Translations under genes and position numbers: made by a program
Shown here: piece after piece, positions 24,472 to 33,221 of the stretch
Position numbering within the stretch: position 1 is the stretch's first letter
How the letters are laid out: every line of letters starts with the position of its first letter
Origin: Microbulbifer bruguierae
GTDB lineage: Bacteria; Pseudomonadota; Gammaproteobacteria; Pseudomonadales; Cellvibrionaceae
Direction of reading: 5' to 3'
Assembly (NCBI RefSeq): GCF_029869925.1
Contig: NZ_CP118605.1
Location: forward strand, 310,001 to 374,000
Length of the DNA stretch: 64,000 bases
The notes under the pieces: generated by a model
The model's input: the letters and a program-made list of their open reading frames with translations, nothing else
Told to the model about the DNA's origin: nothing
Database searches by the model: none

Positions 24472-25416
24472 TTGGAAAATTTCCTCGCCACATTTTCATT
24501 TGCCCTGTCGGTAACCGGACCGATCTTCCTGACCCTGCTGATTGGCTACGTGCTGGCCAGGGCAGGATTGCTTAGCGAGTCATTTGTTGATGATGCCTCC
24601 AAGCTGGTGTTTCTGGTCACACTGCCGGCGCTGTTGTTTTTCAATATCTTCAGCTCCGATGCACACCTCGGGGACGAATGGCCGCTGCTGCTGGCGGGCT
24701 TGATTGGTACCATACTGACGGTGCCGCTCGCCTGGCTCACCGCGCGCCCGCTGGAACATGGCGATCGTAGTGCCTTTATCCAGGGCGCGTTTCGCGGCAA
24801 CCTCGGTATTATTGGCCTCGCCTGGGCGGCCAACGCCTATGGCAGTGCCGGCCTCGCGCAGGCGGCGCTGTTGATGGCGGTGATTACCATTTTCTACAAC
24901 GTGGCGGCGGTGGCGCTGTTTGCGGTGTACAGCCAGAAGGCGAAATTCTCCTGGGGTAAATTACTGAAGGACATCGCCCGCAATCCGTTGATTGTGGCCA
25001 TCGTGCTGGCGCTGGTGGCCAAGGGTGTTGGCCTGAAGTTGCCGCAGATGGTGGTGCAGACCGGTGATTACTTGGCCTCTGTGACCCTGCCGCTGGCACT
25101 ACTGTGTATCGGTGCCAGCCTGGATCTGAGCATGTTGCGGCGCAGTTCCTTCGGCGCATTTCTGGCCAGTGGTTTCAAGCTGTTAGTCGTACCGCTGGTA
25201 TTGCTGGTGATTGGCTGGCTGTTCCGCCTGGATAGCCAGTCGATGGCTATCCTGTTTCTGCTGGCTGCAGCGCCCACCGCATCGGCATCGTTTATCATGG
25301 CCCGCGCGCTTGGCGGCAACAGCCAGCTTGCGGCCAATATCATTGCGATCAGCACCCTGTTATCTATTGTTACCGCCAGTGCCGGACTGGCGTTGTTGAA
25401 GGTATATCTCCCATGA
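24472..25416 (+). CDS. AEC-family transporter
   Basis: 314 residues, about ten membrane segments arranged as two inverted five-helix halves, typical of the auxin-efflux-carrier/bile-acid superfamily (TLLIGYVLARAGLL at the N-terminus, GNLGIIGLAWAANAYG in the middle, AAAPTASASFIMARALGG in the second half). It is probably an organic-acid or amino-acid exporter. It starts with TTG three bases after the rmuC stop; no better start exists without losing the first helix. The stop overlaps the next ATG by four bases. Confidence 0.85.
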   Translation: MENFLATFSFALSVTGPIFLTLLIGYVLARAGLLSESFVDDASKLVFLVTLPALLFFNIFSSDAHLGDEWPLLLAGLIGTILTVPLAWLTARPLEHGDRSAFIQGAFRGNLGIIGLAWAANAYGSAGLAQAALLMAVITIFYNVAAVALFAVYSQKAKFSWGKLLKDIARNPLIVAIVLALVAKGVGLKLPQMVVQTGDYLASVTLPLALLCIGASLDLSMLRRSSFGAFLASGFKLLVVPLVLLVIGWLFRLDSQSMAILFLLAAAPTASASFIMARALGGNSQLAANIIAISTLLSIVTASAGLALLKVYLP

Positions 25417-25877
25417 CCGAAGTTCCCGTCTGGATCCTGATTATTGCCGCTGCGATTATTATTGTGCTTTCGGCGATTGCCACCTATTACGTGCTGGAAT
25501 TGCGCAAGGTGCGCAGGAATCAGAAGCAGCGGCTGGCGGAATTGGAAGCGGCGGCACATGCGCAGCGGGATCGGGTGAATACCAGTATCCAGATCATTGC
25601 CAAAACCCTGCTGGATGAAGGTGTGGGCCTGACGGAGGCTTCATTGCGTATTCGGGTGCTGCTGGATTCGTTGCAGGTGGAAGATCCGGTCAAGCAAGAG
25701 TTCGTGGCCTTCTATCAGATTGCAGACAAGACCAGCCATATTCCGATTCTGCAGGACTGGAAACAGTTATCGCGCAAGGAAAAGTTTGCGTTTGAAAAGG
25801 AAATGGCGCGGGTAGAGGATGAGTACCGCGATTTCGCACTGGATGCGGCAAAGCGGATTCTAGGTCGCACGTTCTGA
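25413..25877 (+). CDS. DUF2489 domain protein
   Basis: 154 residues with one N-terminal membrane helix (about 7-27) followed by a short coiled coil and a helical domain (ASLRIRVLLDSLQ; FVAFYQIADKTSHIPILQDWKQLSRKEK). It matches DUF2489 in length and layout as I remember it; function unknown. Translation is coupled to the AEC gene through an ATGA overlap. Confidence 0.8.
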   Translation: MTEVPVWILIIAAAIIIVLSAIATYYVLELRKVRRNQKQRLAELEAAAHAQRDRVNTSIQIIAKTLLDEGVGLTEASLRIRVLLDSLQVEDPVKQEFVAFYQIADKTSHIPILQDWKQLSRKEKFAFEKEMARVEDEYRDFALDAAKRILGRTF

Positions 25878-25922
25878 GTTTTAGCGATGATTCGTGGTTG
25901 TCCGGAACCGGTGGACTGCTGA

Positions 25923-26819
25923 TTAAAACCAGAAGCGGAATCCTGCAACCGCGAAAGTGAACTCGGTTTCTCCGCCGTCGGCTTCGATCAGGTCGGCGGT
26001 GCCACCGAATTTGCGCTCCCAGGATACGCCGATATAGGGCGCGAATTTGGGAGTGATCATGTAGCGCAGGCGCAGCCCCAGTTCGACGCCGGTGAAGCCG
26101 TCGCCGATGTTGTAGGCGGGAATATCCGAAAAGGAAAAGCCAGTTTCCAGTCGCGGCTCCAGCTCCAGGCGCTGGGTAAAGTGAAAGCTGCGTTCGATTT
26201 CCAGCCGCCAGGACCCATCGCCGTCCTCGCTGATATAGCCGGTCAGGTCTGTTTCAAACCCATAGGGCGTCATGCCCTGGTATCCAGCGGCGAAGTATGA
26301 GCGACTCTGCCCGGGATTGAAGTCGTGCCGAACGCCGAGCTGCAGGTCCCAGTAGGAGCGTACGGCGTGATTCCAGAAAACCTCCAGCCAGGCTGATTCG
26401 GTCTTGCCTCCCACCTCCCGTTCGCCTTCCGACTCCAGGTAGAGCTTGTTGCGGTCGGCTCCGTACCAGGCGTCGATTTCCCACAATTCTTTGTCGTCGT
26501 CACCGTCGCGGCGGTACTCAAGCCGCTTGCCCATCACCTGAAAAAATTTCTGATTGTCGTGAATGGGGATGACCCCGAAATTCTGCTGGGGTTTGCCCGG
26601 CGTATCTTCAGCATATTTCCGGATCTGTTGGCCGGGCGGCGGAGGCAGCGGTGGGCTGCGGTAACCCTCCGGTTTGGGTTCGGTGCCGTCGTCACTGGCC
26701 TGGATCGGTACCGTCTGCGGTGACGGTTCCTGAGCCAGCAGCAGTGGCGAGAGCAGGAGCATGGTGAGACTGGTGGCGACGTTTTTTATGGTCAGACGTT
26801 TCATAGCCAGACGTTTCAT
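25923..26819 (-). CDS. copB: copper resistance outer-membrane protein CopB
   Basis: 298 residues with a signal peptide, a proline-rich linker (PPLPPPPGQQ) and a beta-barrel domain from about residue 70 (FGVIPIHDNQKFFQVMGKRLEYR; EIDAWYGADRNKLYLESEGE; terminal FAVAGFRFWF with the C-terminal aromatic of barrel proteins). The start is the ATG at 26819, 11 bp after the copA stop; a second ATG follows five codons later. CopB binds or exports periplasmic copper in partnership with CopA. The Met/His-rich N-terminal repeats of some homologues are missing. Confidence 0.92.
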   Translation of the reverse strand: MKRLAMKRLTIKNVATSLTMLLLSPLLLAQEPSPQTVPIQASDDGTEPKPEGYRSPPLPPPPGQQIRKYAEDTPGKPQQNFGVIPIHDNQKFFQVMGKRLEYRRDGDDDKELWEIDAWYGADRNKLYLESEGEREVGGKTESAWLEVFWNHAVRSYWDLQLGVRHDFNPGQSRSYFAAGYQGMTPYGFETDLTGYISEDGDGSWRLEIERSFHFTQRLELEPRLETGFSFSDIPAYNIGDGFTGVELGLRLRYMITPKFAPYIGVSWERKFGGTADLIEADGGETEFTFAVAGFRFWF

Positions 26820-26830
26820 TGAGGGGGTGT

Positions 26831-28630
26831 TCACGCGACCCGCACTACCTGGAACATGCCGGCTTCCATGTGGTAGAGCAGGTGGCAGTGGAAGGCCCAA
26901 TCGCCTTTTTCGATCGGCGTAATCAGCACCGACAGCGCCTCTCCGGGCTTGATCAGAATGGTATGCTTGTAGGGAATTTCTTCATGGTCGGCGCCGTTTT
27001 CCAGCTGCATCCACATGCCGTGCAGGTGCATGGGATGTTCCATCATGGTGTGGTTGACGAGGAATAACCGCAGTCGCTCGTGGTACTTGAACAGGTAGGG
27101 GCCCGGCTGTTCGGTGAATTTTTTTCCGTCCAGGGAAAAAATAAACCGCTCCATATTGGCGGTGATATTGATGCACATTTCCCGGTCGACGGTCGCTTTA
27201 TACGGCTGCGGCTCGGCGGAGACCAGATCCTTGTAGGTGAGTACCTTCCATCCGTCGTTGCCGAGTCCCACGCCGGGTTCCGCCAGGCGGTTTTGCGGGT
27301 TCATTACCACCATGGCCACGTTAGGATTGTCTTTCTCCGGCAGGAAAGGCATGGGGCCGTTGGGGCCGGGGATGGCGTCGTCCTGCATTTGCATACGCTT
27401 GTGGTGCAACTTTTCCTTCATCGCGTCGCTCATGCCACCGAAGTATTTCCCCTTCATCATCCCCATGCCGATATCTTCCAGCTTGCGGTCGGGGACCGGC
27501 CGCAGTGCAGGCACAGGTGCCTGCATTCCCGGTTCCGGTGCCAGGGTGCCGCGCGCATAGCCGCTGCGGTCGAGGGACTCCGCGTACAGGGTATAGGCGT
27601 TTGCCTCGCGGGGGCGGATCAGGACATCGTAGGTCTCGGCAACGCCGATGCGGAATTCATGGCAGCGCACGGGTTTTACCGCTTTGCCATCCACCATCAC
27701 CACGTCCATATCCAGCCCCGGAATGCGCACGTCAAAATTACTCATGGACGACGAGTTGATAATTCGTAAGCGCACCGTCTCACCGGGCAGGAACTTGCCG
27801 CTCCAGTTCATATCCGGTGAGTGGCCGTTCATCAGGTAGGTGTAGATATAGCCGGTGACATTGGACAGGTCCCTCGGGCTCATATTCATCCGGCGAAACG
27901 GCAGCAGTTCCGCATTGGCTTCGGCAAAGCCCATCTTGCGGACATCGCGCAGGTAATCGAACACCGTGCGTTTGTAGTAGATGTAGTACTCGGGTGAGAG
28001 GTTGATATTGCGGAACAGGGTTTCCGGATCTGTGAAGGCCCAGTCCGACAGTACTACCACATGGTCGCGATCGTAGTGGAAGGGCTCGCCACCCTTGGGG
28101 TCGATGACCAGCGGCCCGTAGGAACCGCTCTGCTCCTGGAGAAAGGAGTGACTGTGGTACCAGTAGGTGCCAGCCTGCTTGACCCTGAACTGGTAGCGGT
28201 AGGTTTCGCCTGGCTGTATTCCGCTGAAATTGACTCCGGGCACGCCATCCATGCGAAATGGCACCAGAATGCCGTGCCAGTGAATCGAGGTGTGCCTGGT
28301 GTCGTGCATGTGGTTGGTGACATCCATGGTCACCGTGTCGCCTTCGCGCCAGCGGATCAGCGGCCCGGGTACGGTACCGTTGATGGCGGTTGAAGTGCCG
28401 GTGCGGCCGTCGATTTCCAGCGGGGTGTAACGGAAGGCCAGGTCGAAATAGGTTTCCGGGTGGTAGTCGCCGATGCCGTTATGCAGGTATTTGGGCGAGG
28501 AGAGGGCCCAGGATGCCAGGGGAAAGGCGGCGTTGATGCCGGCGGAAAACATCCCGGCACCCAGAGTCTGCAGGAACCGTCGCCGCGTGCCGAACAGCGG
28601 TTTCAGGCCATCTTCCTCCTGCTGTGCCAT
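26831..28630 (-). CDS. copA: Tat-exported multicopper oxidase CopA (copper resistance)
   Basis: 599 residues. Twin-arginine signal TRRRFLQTLGAGMFSAG at 15-31. All copper sites are present: HWHGILVPFRMDGVPG and TYWYHSHSFLQEQSG (N-terminal cupredoxin), HPMHLHGMWMQ and HCHLLYHMEAGMFQVV (C-terminal, T1 and trinuclear sites). A Met-rich stretch (MGMMKGKYFGGMSD, MQMQ) around residues 385-420 is typical of Cu(I)-oxidising CopA. It acts in the periplasm, folded before export. It forms a copAB operon; no cop regulator is adjacent. Confidence 0.95.
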   Translation of the reverse strand: MAQQEEDGLKPLFGTRRRFLQTLGAGMFSAGINAAFPLASWALSSPKYLHNGIGDYHPETYFDLAFRYTPLEIDGRTGTSTAINGTVPGPLIRWREGDTVTMDVTNHMHDTRHTSIHWHGILVPFRMDGVPGVNFSGIQPGETYRYQFRVKQAGTYWYHSHSFLQEQSGSYGPLVIDPKGGEPFHYDRDHVVVLSDWAFTDPETLFRNINLSPEYYIYYKRTVFDYLRDVRKMGFAEANAELLPFRRMNMSPRDLSNVTGYIYTYLMNGHSPDMNWSGKFLPGETVRLRIINSSSMSNFDVRIPGLDMDVVMVDGKAVKPVRCHEFRIGVAETYDVLIRPREANAYTLYAESLDRSGYARGTLAPEPGMQAPVPALRPVPDRKLEDIGMGMMKGKYFGGMSDAMKEKLHHKRMQMQDDAIPGPNGPMPFLPEKDNPNVAMVVMNPQNRLAEPGVGLGNDGWKVLTYKDLVSAEPQPYKATVDREMCINITANMERFIFSLDGKKFTEQPGPYLFKYHERLRLFLVNHTMMEHPMHLHGMWMQLENGADHEEIPYKHTILIKPGEALSVLITPIEKGDWAFHCHLLYHMEAGMFQVVRVA

Positions 28631-28733
28631 GGTAAACGATCCCTGTGTACCGGATGTGTACCAACCAAGCTAGCGCAGCTAACGCGCTTGGCAGGGCGAA
28701 GTGCGCCAGATTTCCCGAATGAAGACGTGTGAG

Positions 28734-29825
28734 TTATTTCTTAACCAGCAATATCCCGGACTCGGTATGGTCGGTGTACGGGAACTGGTCGAAGATCGCA
28801 AAACGCTCGATGTCGTGGGTCTTGGTCAGCTCGGCGAGATTTTCCAGCTGGGTCTCCGGGTTACAGGAGATGTAGAGGATACGCGGGAAGCGCGCGATCA
28901 TCGCGCAGGTGTCTGCGTCCAGGCCGGCGCGGGGCGGGTCTACCAGTATGGTGGAGAAGTGGTAACTGTCGAGATCGAAATCTTTCAGGCGGCGGAAGGG
29001 GCGGACCTTGTCGATGGCTTGGGTGAACTCCTCGGCGGACAGGCGCAGGATGTGCAGGTTCTCCACCCCATTCGCGGCGATATTTTCCTGCGCGGCATTC
29101 ACCGAAACCTTGGAAATTTCTGTTGCCAGTACGTTGCGGAATTTCTCTGCCAGCGGAATGGTGAAGTTGCCATTGCCGCAGTACAGTTCCAGCAGATCAC
29201 CGTCGGCGCTTTCTTCGCAACAGCTTCTTGCCCACTGGATCATCGACCGGCAGATTTCACCGTTGGGCTGGGTAAAGCTGCCTTCCACCTGTTTGTACTG
29301 GTAAGTACGGCCGTCGATTTCCAGCTTTTCAATCACGTAATCCCGCTCGAGCACCAGTTTCTGCTTGCGTGAGCGGCCGAGCACGGGAACGCCCAGCTGA
29401 GCCTGCAGTGCGCGGGCTTCCGCTTCCCAGGCCGCATCCAGCGGCTTGTGGTAGATCAGCGTGATCAGTGCGTCACCGCTGAGGGTGGTGAGGAATTCGG
29501 TGCAGAACAGGCGTTTGCGCAGGATTTCGCTGTTGTTGATCGCTTCCAGCAATACCGGCATCAGTTCGTTGATCCGCGCGGAACCGACGGTAAACTCCTC
29601 GATCACAAACGGCTTTTTGTACTCACCCTGTTTGTACATGGCGTAGTCCACCCGTCCGCCTTCCTGCCACATCTTGAATTCAGCCCGCAGGCGATAGTGG
29701 CTGGGTGGGGAGGGGAAGACTTCCGGGGCCAGCTCGGTATAGGGCGCGAATGCCTGTCGCAGACGGGCCACCTTCTGGTCCAGTTGCTGCGGATAATCGT
29801 CAGAGTTTACGCGGTGAAGTGCCAT
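28734..29825 (-). CDS. trmA: tRNA (uracil-5-)-methyltransferase TrmA
   Basis: 363 residues, the usual TrmA length from the ATG at 29825. SAM-binding LLELYCGNGNFTIPLA; LVDPPRAGLD with the base-flipping loop; the catalytic cysteine in ILYISCNPETQLENL; C-terminal FDQFPYTDHTESGILL with the general-base Glu. It makes m5U54 in the T loop. It lacks the four-cysteine iron-sulfur cluster of RlmD-type relatives, which supports TrmA. It is divergent from yjbQ with about 80 bp between the starts. Confidence 0.95.
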   Translation of the reverse strand: MALHRVNSDDYPQQLDQKVARLRQAFAPYTELAPEVFPSPPSHYRLRAEFKMWQEGGRVDYAMYKQGEYKKPFVIEEFTVGSARINELMPVLLEAINNSEILRKRLFCTEFLTTLSGDALITLIYHKPLDAAWEAEARALQAQLGVPVLGRSRKQKLVLERDYVIEKLEIDGRTYQYKQVEGSFTQPNGEICRSMIQWARSCCEESADGDLLELYCGNGNFTIPLAEKFRNVLATEISKVSVNAAQENIAANGVENLHILRLSAEEFTQAIDKVRPFRRLKDFDLDSYHFSTILVDPPRAGLDADTCAMIARFPRILYISCNPETQLENLAELTKTHDIERFAIFDQFPYTDHTESGILLVKK

Positions 29826-29908
29826 GAGCAGAGCCGTACAATATGCCAAATGAAATCGGGCGCGGATTATAGCGGAAGCGCCCAGACAATTAACCCGGGA
29901 GAGAGGCA

Positions 29909-30322
29909 ATGGCGGTTGGACAGCTGGAAATTCTAGTGCGAGGGCAGGGACTGCACGAGTTTACCGGCGAAGTTGAGGGGTGGCTGAACAGTCAGGGTTA
30001 TTCCAGAGACGGGCTGTGCACCCTGTTTATCCAGCACACCTCGGCGAGCTTGCTGATTCAGGAAAACGCGGACCCCAGTGCACGAGTAGACCTGGAAAAC
30101 TGGTTGAATCGATTGGTTCCGGAAAATGATCCCCTGTACACGCACACCATGGAAGGGGCCGACGATATGCCTGCGCATATCAAGGCCGCGCTTACGTCCA
30201 GCAGCCTCTCGATACCGGTAAAAAGCGGGCGGCTAATGCTCGGGACGTGGCAGGGGATTTACCTTTGGGAGCATCGGCATCACCGCGGCAAGCGCCGGGT
30301 GATTGTGCATGTGAGCAGTTGA
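29909..30322 (+). CDS. yjbQ: YjbQ family protein (UPF0047)
   Basis: 137 residues, full length. Conserved features: CTLFIQHTSASLLIQENADP, HTMEGADDMPAHIK and LGTWQGIYLWEHRHH, with the histidines expected to form the metal/active site. Homologues show weak thiamine-phosphate-synthase activity; the physiological role is unclear. GGGAGAGAGG precedes the ATG. Confidence 0.93.
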   Translation: MAVGQLEILVRGQGLHEFTGEVEGWLNSQGYSRDGLCTLFIQHTSASLLIQENADPSARVDLENWLNRLVPENDPLYTHTMEGADDMPAHIKAALTSSSLSIPVKSGRLMLGTWQGIYLWEHRHHRGKRRVIVHVSS

Positions 30323-30339
30323 GTTTTTGGGCAGGCAAC

Positions 30340-30675
30340 TCAGAGGCAGTTGGTCGGCTTGGGTAAGCCCGCGATCTTGCTGCCGATTTTCGCGGGGCTT
30401 GGCGGAAACAGCTGCATAAGAAAAATACTGCGACCTTTCTCTGCGCCCAGATGCTGGCCAACATATTTCACCAGGGGGCGCATCGCCGGAGAGAGTTCAA
30501 ACTCCCGGTAAAAATCCTGCAGCAGACGTATTACGTCCCAGTGGTCCTCGGTCAGTGCAATGTTTTCCTGCGCGGCAAGCGCCTCCGCTACCTGTGGGCT
30601 CCAGTCTTCCAGGTGGCGCAGGAAGCCTTCTTTGTCCAGCGGGATCTCTTTCCCTTCAATGAGCAGATTCTTCAC
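30340..30675 (-). CDS. tusE: sulfur relay protein TusE (DsrC family)
   Basis: 111 residues. LTEDHWDVIRLLQDFYREFELSP is the DsrC/TusE signature, and the terminal PKPTNCL carries the penultimate cysteine that accepts persulfide. An upstream second cysteine, as in true DsrC, is missing, which supports the tRNA-thiolation role (passing sulfur from TusBCD to MnmA for s2U34). Last gene of tusDCBE. Confidence 0.92.
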   Translation of the reverse strand: MKNLLIEGKEIPLDKEGFLRHLEDWSPQVAEALAAQENIALTEDHWDVIRLLQDFYREFELSPAMRPLVKYVGQHLGAEKGRSIFLMQLFPPSPAKIGSKIAGLPKPTNCL

Positions 30676-30681
30676 AAACGT

Positions 30682-30960
30682 TTACCTGAACCAGCTGACG
30701 ATGGGGTTGTGCCCGGTGCACAGCGCGACCCAGCCCTCGTCATCAATTGCGGTGATGCCGGAAGCAATTTCAACACCGCGGGCCAGTGCATCGGTACTCA
30801 GGCAGTAGACACTGCTCGTTGGAAGTCTGTCCTGGTTTCCAGATGCGCCGTACACGCCATCTTCGATCAGCAGTAGTGCATCGCCGTCGCTGAATGCATC
30901 CAGGCAGTCGCTGAGGGCGCTGCCGGCGAAGGGGGATTGATTGACGATATGCAGGGTCAT
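30682..30960 (-). CDS. tusB: sulfur relay protein TusB
   Basis: 92 residues from the ATG at 30960 (MTLHIVNQSPF, the typical TusB opening). Small DsrH-fold subunit of the TusBCD heterohexamer. The gene sits between tusC (36 bp upstream) and tusE (6 bp downstream). Confidence 0.9.
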   Translation of the reverse strand: MTLHIVNQSPFAGSALSDCLDAFSDGDALLLIEDGVYGASGNQDRLPTSSVYCLSTDALARGVEIASGITAIDDEGWVALCTGHNPIVSWFR

Positions 30961-30995
30961 TTCAGTAACTCGGCGTCTCAAATTAGGTGCGGTAA

Positions 30996-31361
30996 CTAAA
31001 AGCTCAGAACCTGATCGAATCCGGCGATAAATGCGCCGGTATCCTTTACCAGTTTCACTTCCGCACCGGGGATTTCCAGCTGTTCGGGTTTCAGGCCGCG
31101 GGTGCGCAGGCTGTTTTCACATACAAAGAGCGTCTCAACACCGAATATCGGTAGCGCCTGCAGGTTTCTGCGCAGGTTTTTTTCGCCGATAGCCACCGGG
31201 TTTTGCTCCATTAACTGGAATACGCCGTCATTGATGAACAGCACTTCAGGTGTCTGATCCATAGCGGCACAGGCCAGTACGGCCTCTAGCCCTTCGCGGG
31301 CCATGGAATTGCCGTAAGGCGCATGGCGGCAGAGGGCAAGCAGGGATTTGCTGTCAACCAT
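30996..31361 (-). CDS. tusC: sulfur relay protein TusC
   Basis: 121 residues of DsrF fold: RHAPYGNSMAREGLEAVLACAAMDQ, then VLFINDGVFQLM, then VCENSLRTRGL. Partner of TusD and TusB in 2-thiouridine synthesis. It starts 4 bp after the tusD stop. Confidence 0.92.
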   Translation of the reverse strand: MVDSKSLLALCRHAPYGNSMAREGLEAVLACAAMDQTPEVLFINDGVFQLMEQNPVAIGEKNLRRNLQALPIFGVETLFVCENSLRTRGLKPEQLEIPGAEVKLVKDTGAFIAGFDQVLSF

Positions 31362-31365
31362 CGGG

Positions 31366-31758
31366 TCAGCCTCCGAACGTCACAAGGCGGTCGCTGAGAG
31401 CAGCGGCTTCAGCCAGTTGACCGAGCCCCGACAATTCGAAGCCGGGAGCCAGGTTGGCCGCAGGCTTTTCCAGCCGGTTGGCTTCACTTTCGCTCAGTAC
31501 TCCGCGTCGCTGGGCCGCGGCAATACAAATGGTTAGATCCAGTTGGTGATCCTGTTGTAGCTGTTGCCACTGGCCAAGCAGGTCCCGCTCGTCCTGAGGG
31601 GGGGCGGCCAGTGCGCTGCCGTTATGTATGCCGTCGCCGTAAAAAAATACCCGGTAGATACTGTGTCCTGATGCCAGGAGCGCACGGGCGAAGCGCAAGG
31701 CTGTGGCGGCGCCTTGCGAGGCGTGGGGAGCGCCGTAAACGACCAGGGTGAATTGCAT
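31366..31758 (-). CDS. tusD: sulfur relay protein TusD
   Basis: 130 residues of DsrE fold. YGAPHASQGAATALRFARALL is the family opening, and the cysteine in LTICIAAAQRRGV is the persulfide-carrying residue. It starts only 24 bp past the base of the hairpin that ends the Bax-inhibitor gene, so a private promoter is unlikely and read-through is the probable source of tus mRNA. Confidence 0.92.
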   Translation of the reverse strand: MQFTLVVYGAPHASQGAATALRFARALLASGHSIYRVFFYGDGIHNGSALAAPPQDERDLLGQWQQLQQDHQLDLTICIAAAQRRGVLSESEANRLEKPAANLAPGFELSGLGQLAEAAALSDRLVTFGG

Positions 31759-31781
31759 GTGGAGACGGATTCCCGGCGGAT

Positions 31782-31807
31782 AAAAAAATGCCCCGCAGAG
31801 CGGGGCA
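31782..31807 (-). terminator. hairpin-T7 terminator between the BI-1 gene and tusD
   Basis: On the minus strand TGCCCCGCTCTGCGGGGCA followed by seven T. The 8-bp GC stem and T run make a strong intrinsic terminator. Its position directly before tusD suggests that it sets the ratio of the upstream gene to tusDCBE expression. Confidence 0.9.
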
Positions 31808-31833
31808 CTGTTAGAACTTGCTCTATAGGCTGA

Positions 31834-32514
31834 TCAATCGTCGGAAGCGAACCCGAAAATGTGCAGCAGGCTGGTGAACAGGTTCAGGATGTTCAGGTAC
31901 AGAGAGGTGGTCGCCATGATGTAGTTGGTTTCACCACCGTTCACGATGCGGCTGGTGTCGTACAGGATGAAACCGGAGAACAGCAGCGCGATCACACCGC
32001 TCAGGGCAACGCTGGCCAGCGGCATGTACACGCCGAAGAAGCTCGCAATCATCATACCGAGGGCGCACACCAGAACCGCGATCAGGCCGACAAACAGGAA
32101 GCCGCCCATAAAGCTGAAGTCCTTGCGGGTAGTCAGCACGTAGGCAGACAGCGCGAAGAAGATCAGTGCAGTGGTACCCAGGGCTTGCATAACAACCTGG
32201 CCACCGCCGGGCAGACCGACGTAGTGGTTCAGCATTGGGCCGAGGGAGGCGCCCAGCAGGCCGGTGAAGGCGAATACAACACCCACACCGGAAGCGGAGT
32301 TGGCAGTGCGCGGCAGTACAAACCACACTAGCGCGATGGCGGCGATGGAGCAGATCAGGCTCAGGCCGCGTGGCATTCCTACGGCCATGGATACACCAGC
32401 GGTGACTGCGCTGAAGAGAACAGTCATTGCCAGCAGTGCGTAGGTGTTACGCAGTACCTTGGCGGCTTCCGAGCGTTCCAGTGCTCTGGACTGTGAATAA
32501 ACTTGCGGCTGCAT
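31834..32514 (-). CDS. Bax inhibitor-1 / YccA family membrane protein
   Basis: 226 residues with seven membrane segments and the family C-terminal half (GVIALLFSGFILYDTSRIVNGGETNYIMATTSLYLNILNLF). The conserved Asp of LYDTSRI and the terminal SDD acidic cluster are the proposed pH-sensing pair of BI-1 channels. YccA modulates FtsH proteolysis in E. coli. Neighbouring the tus genes fits the known gammaproteobacterial order. Confidence 0.93.
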   Translation of the reverse strand: MQPQVYSQSRALERSEAAKVLRNTYALLAMTVLFSAVTAGVSMAVGMPRGLSLICSIAAIALVWFVLPRTANSASGVGVVFAFTGLLGASLGPMLNHYVGLPGGGQVVMQALGTTALIFFALSAYVLTTRKDFSFMGGFLFVGLIAVLVCALGMMIASFFGVYMPLASVALSGVIALLFSGFILYDTSRIVNGGETNYIMATTSLYLNILNLFTSLLHIFGFASDD

Positions 32515-32646
32515 TAGCGTCTCCTGCTAGTGAACATAAAATCTTTCGCGATCATATAACCAGCGCATTGGACCTTCAAGTGGACGGCTGGTTCGACGAT
32601 CCTATAAAACTTGGGGCAAAATAGCGCGAAATATCGAGGGTTAGAA

Positions 32647-33189
32647 ATGAAATTTTCAAAACAATTGTCAGTATGGCTTCTCTGTGCTTTCACTTTGCTT
32701 ACAGCCAGCGCTGTGGCCGCAGAGTCTTCGGCTGAGGCAGCGGAAGTGCCCTTCGGAGACAAGATGGGGGCGGAGGTAGCGAATTACAACCGTCTGCGCC
32801 CACAACTGGCTACCGGAGGCAGTATAGATCTCGCGCAGGTGGCATCGCTCAAGGAAAAGGGCTTTCGCACCATTATTGATTTGCGCACAGCGGAAGAGGG
32901 CACCGCGGAAGAAAAGGCGGCGGTGGAGGCGGCGGGAATTCGCTATGTGAACCTGCCGGTTTCCGGCGGCGCGCCATCGGATGAACTTATCGCCGAGTTG
33001 GGCGCGATCCTGGAAGATGCCTCTGCTGGACCTGTTTTGCTCCATTGTGCGTCCGGTAACCGGGTGGGCACAGTCTGGGCCATCTATCGCGCGAAACGCG
33101 GCATTCCTCTGGACATCGCGATTGAAGAGGGGCGCACGGCCGGGATGCGGCCTTCCCGTGAAGCACAAGTGCGGAAAATGTTCGAATAA
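32647..33189 (+). CDS. periplasmic dual-specificity/tyrosine phosphatase-like protein
   Basis: 180 residues from the ATG at 32647 (GAGGG upstream), with a signal peptide cleaved near VAA-ES. The domain has TGGSIDLAQVASLKEKGFRTIIDLR and the P-loop HCASGNRVG (HCX5R) around residue 133, so the catalytic Cys and Arg are present. This is the DUF442/beta-lactamase-hydrolase-like phosphatase group. A general-acid Asp is not obvious. Export makes cytoplasmic phosphotyrosine an unlikely substrate. Confidence 0.82.
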   Translation: MKFSKQLSVWLLCAFTLLTASAVAAESSAEAAEVPFGDKMGAEVANYNRLRPQLATGGSIDLAQVASLKEKGFRTIIDLRTAEEGTAEEKAAVEAAGIRYVNLPVSGGAPSDELIAELGAILEDASAGPVLLHCASGNRVGTVWAIYRAKRGIPLDIAIEEGRTAGMRPSREAQVRKMFE

Positions 33190-33221
33190 ATTCGGACTGG
33201 AGGCGTTCACTGGCTGGCAGC

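Noticed and set aside
28664..28692. CCAAGC/GCTTGG hairpin as a trmA terminator
   Set aside because: Short stem, large loop and no T run; too weak to list as a feature.
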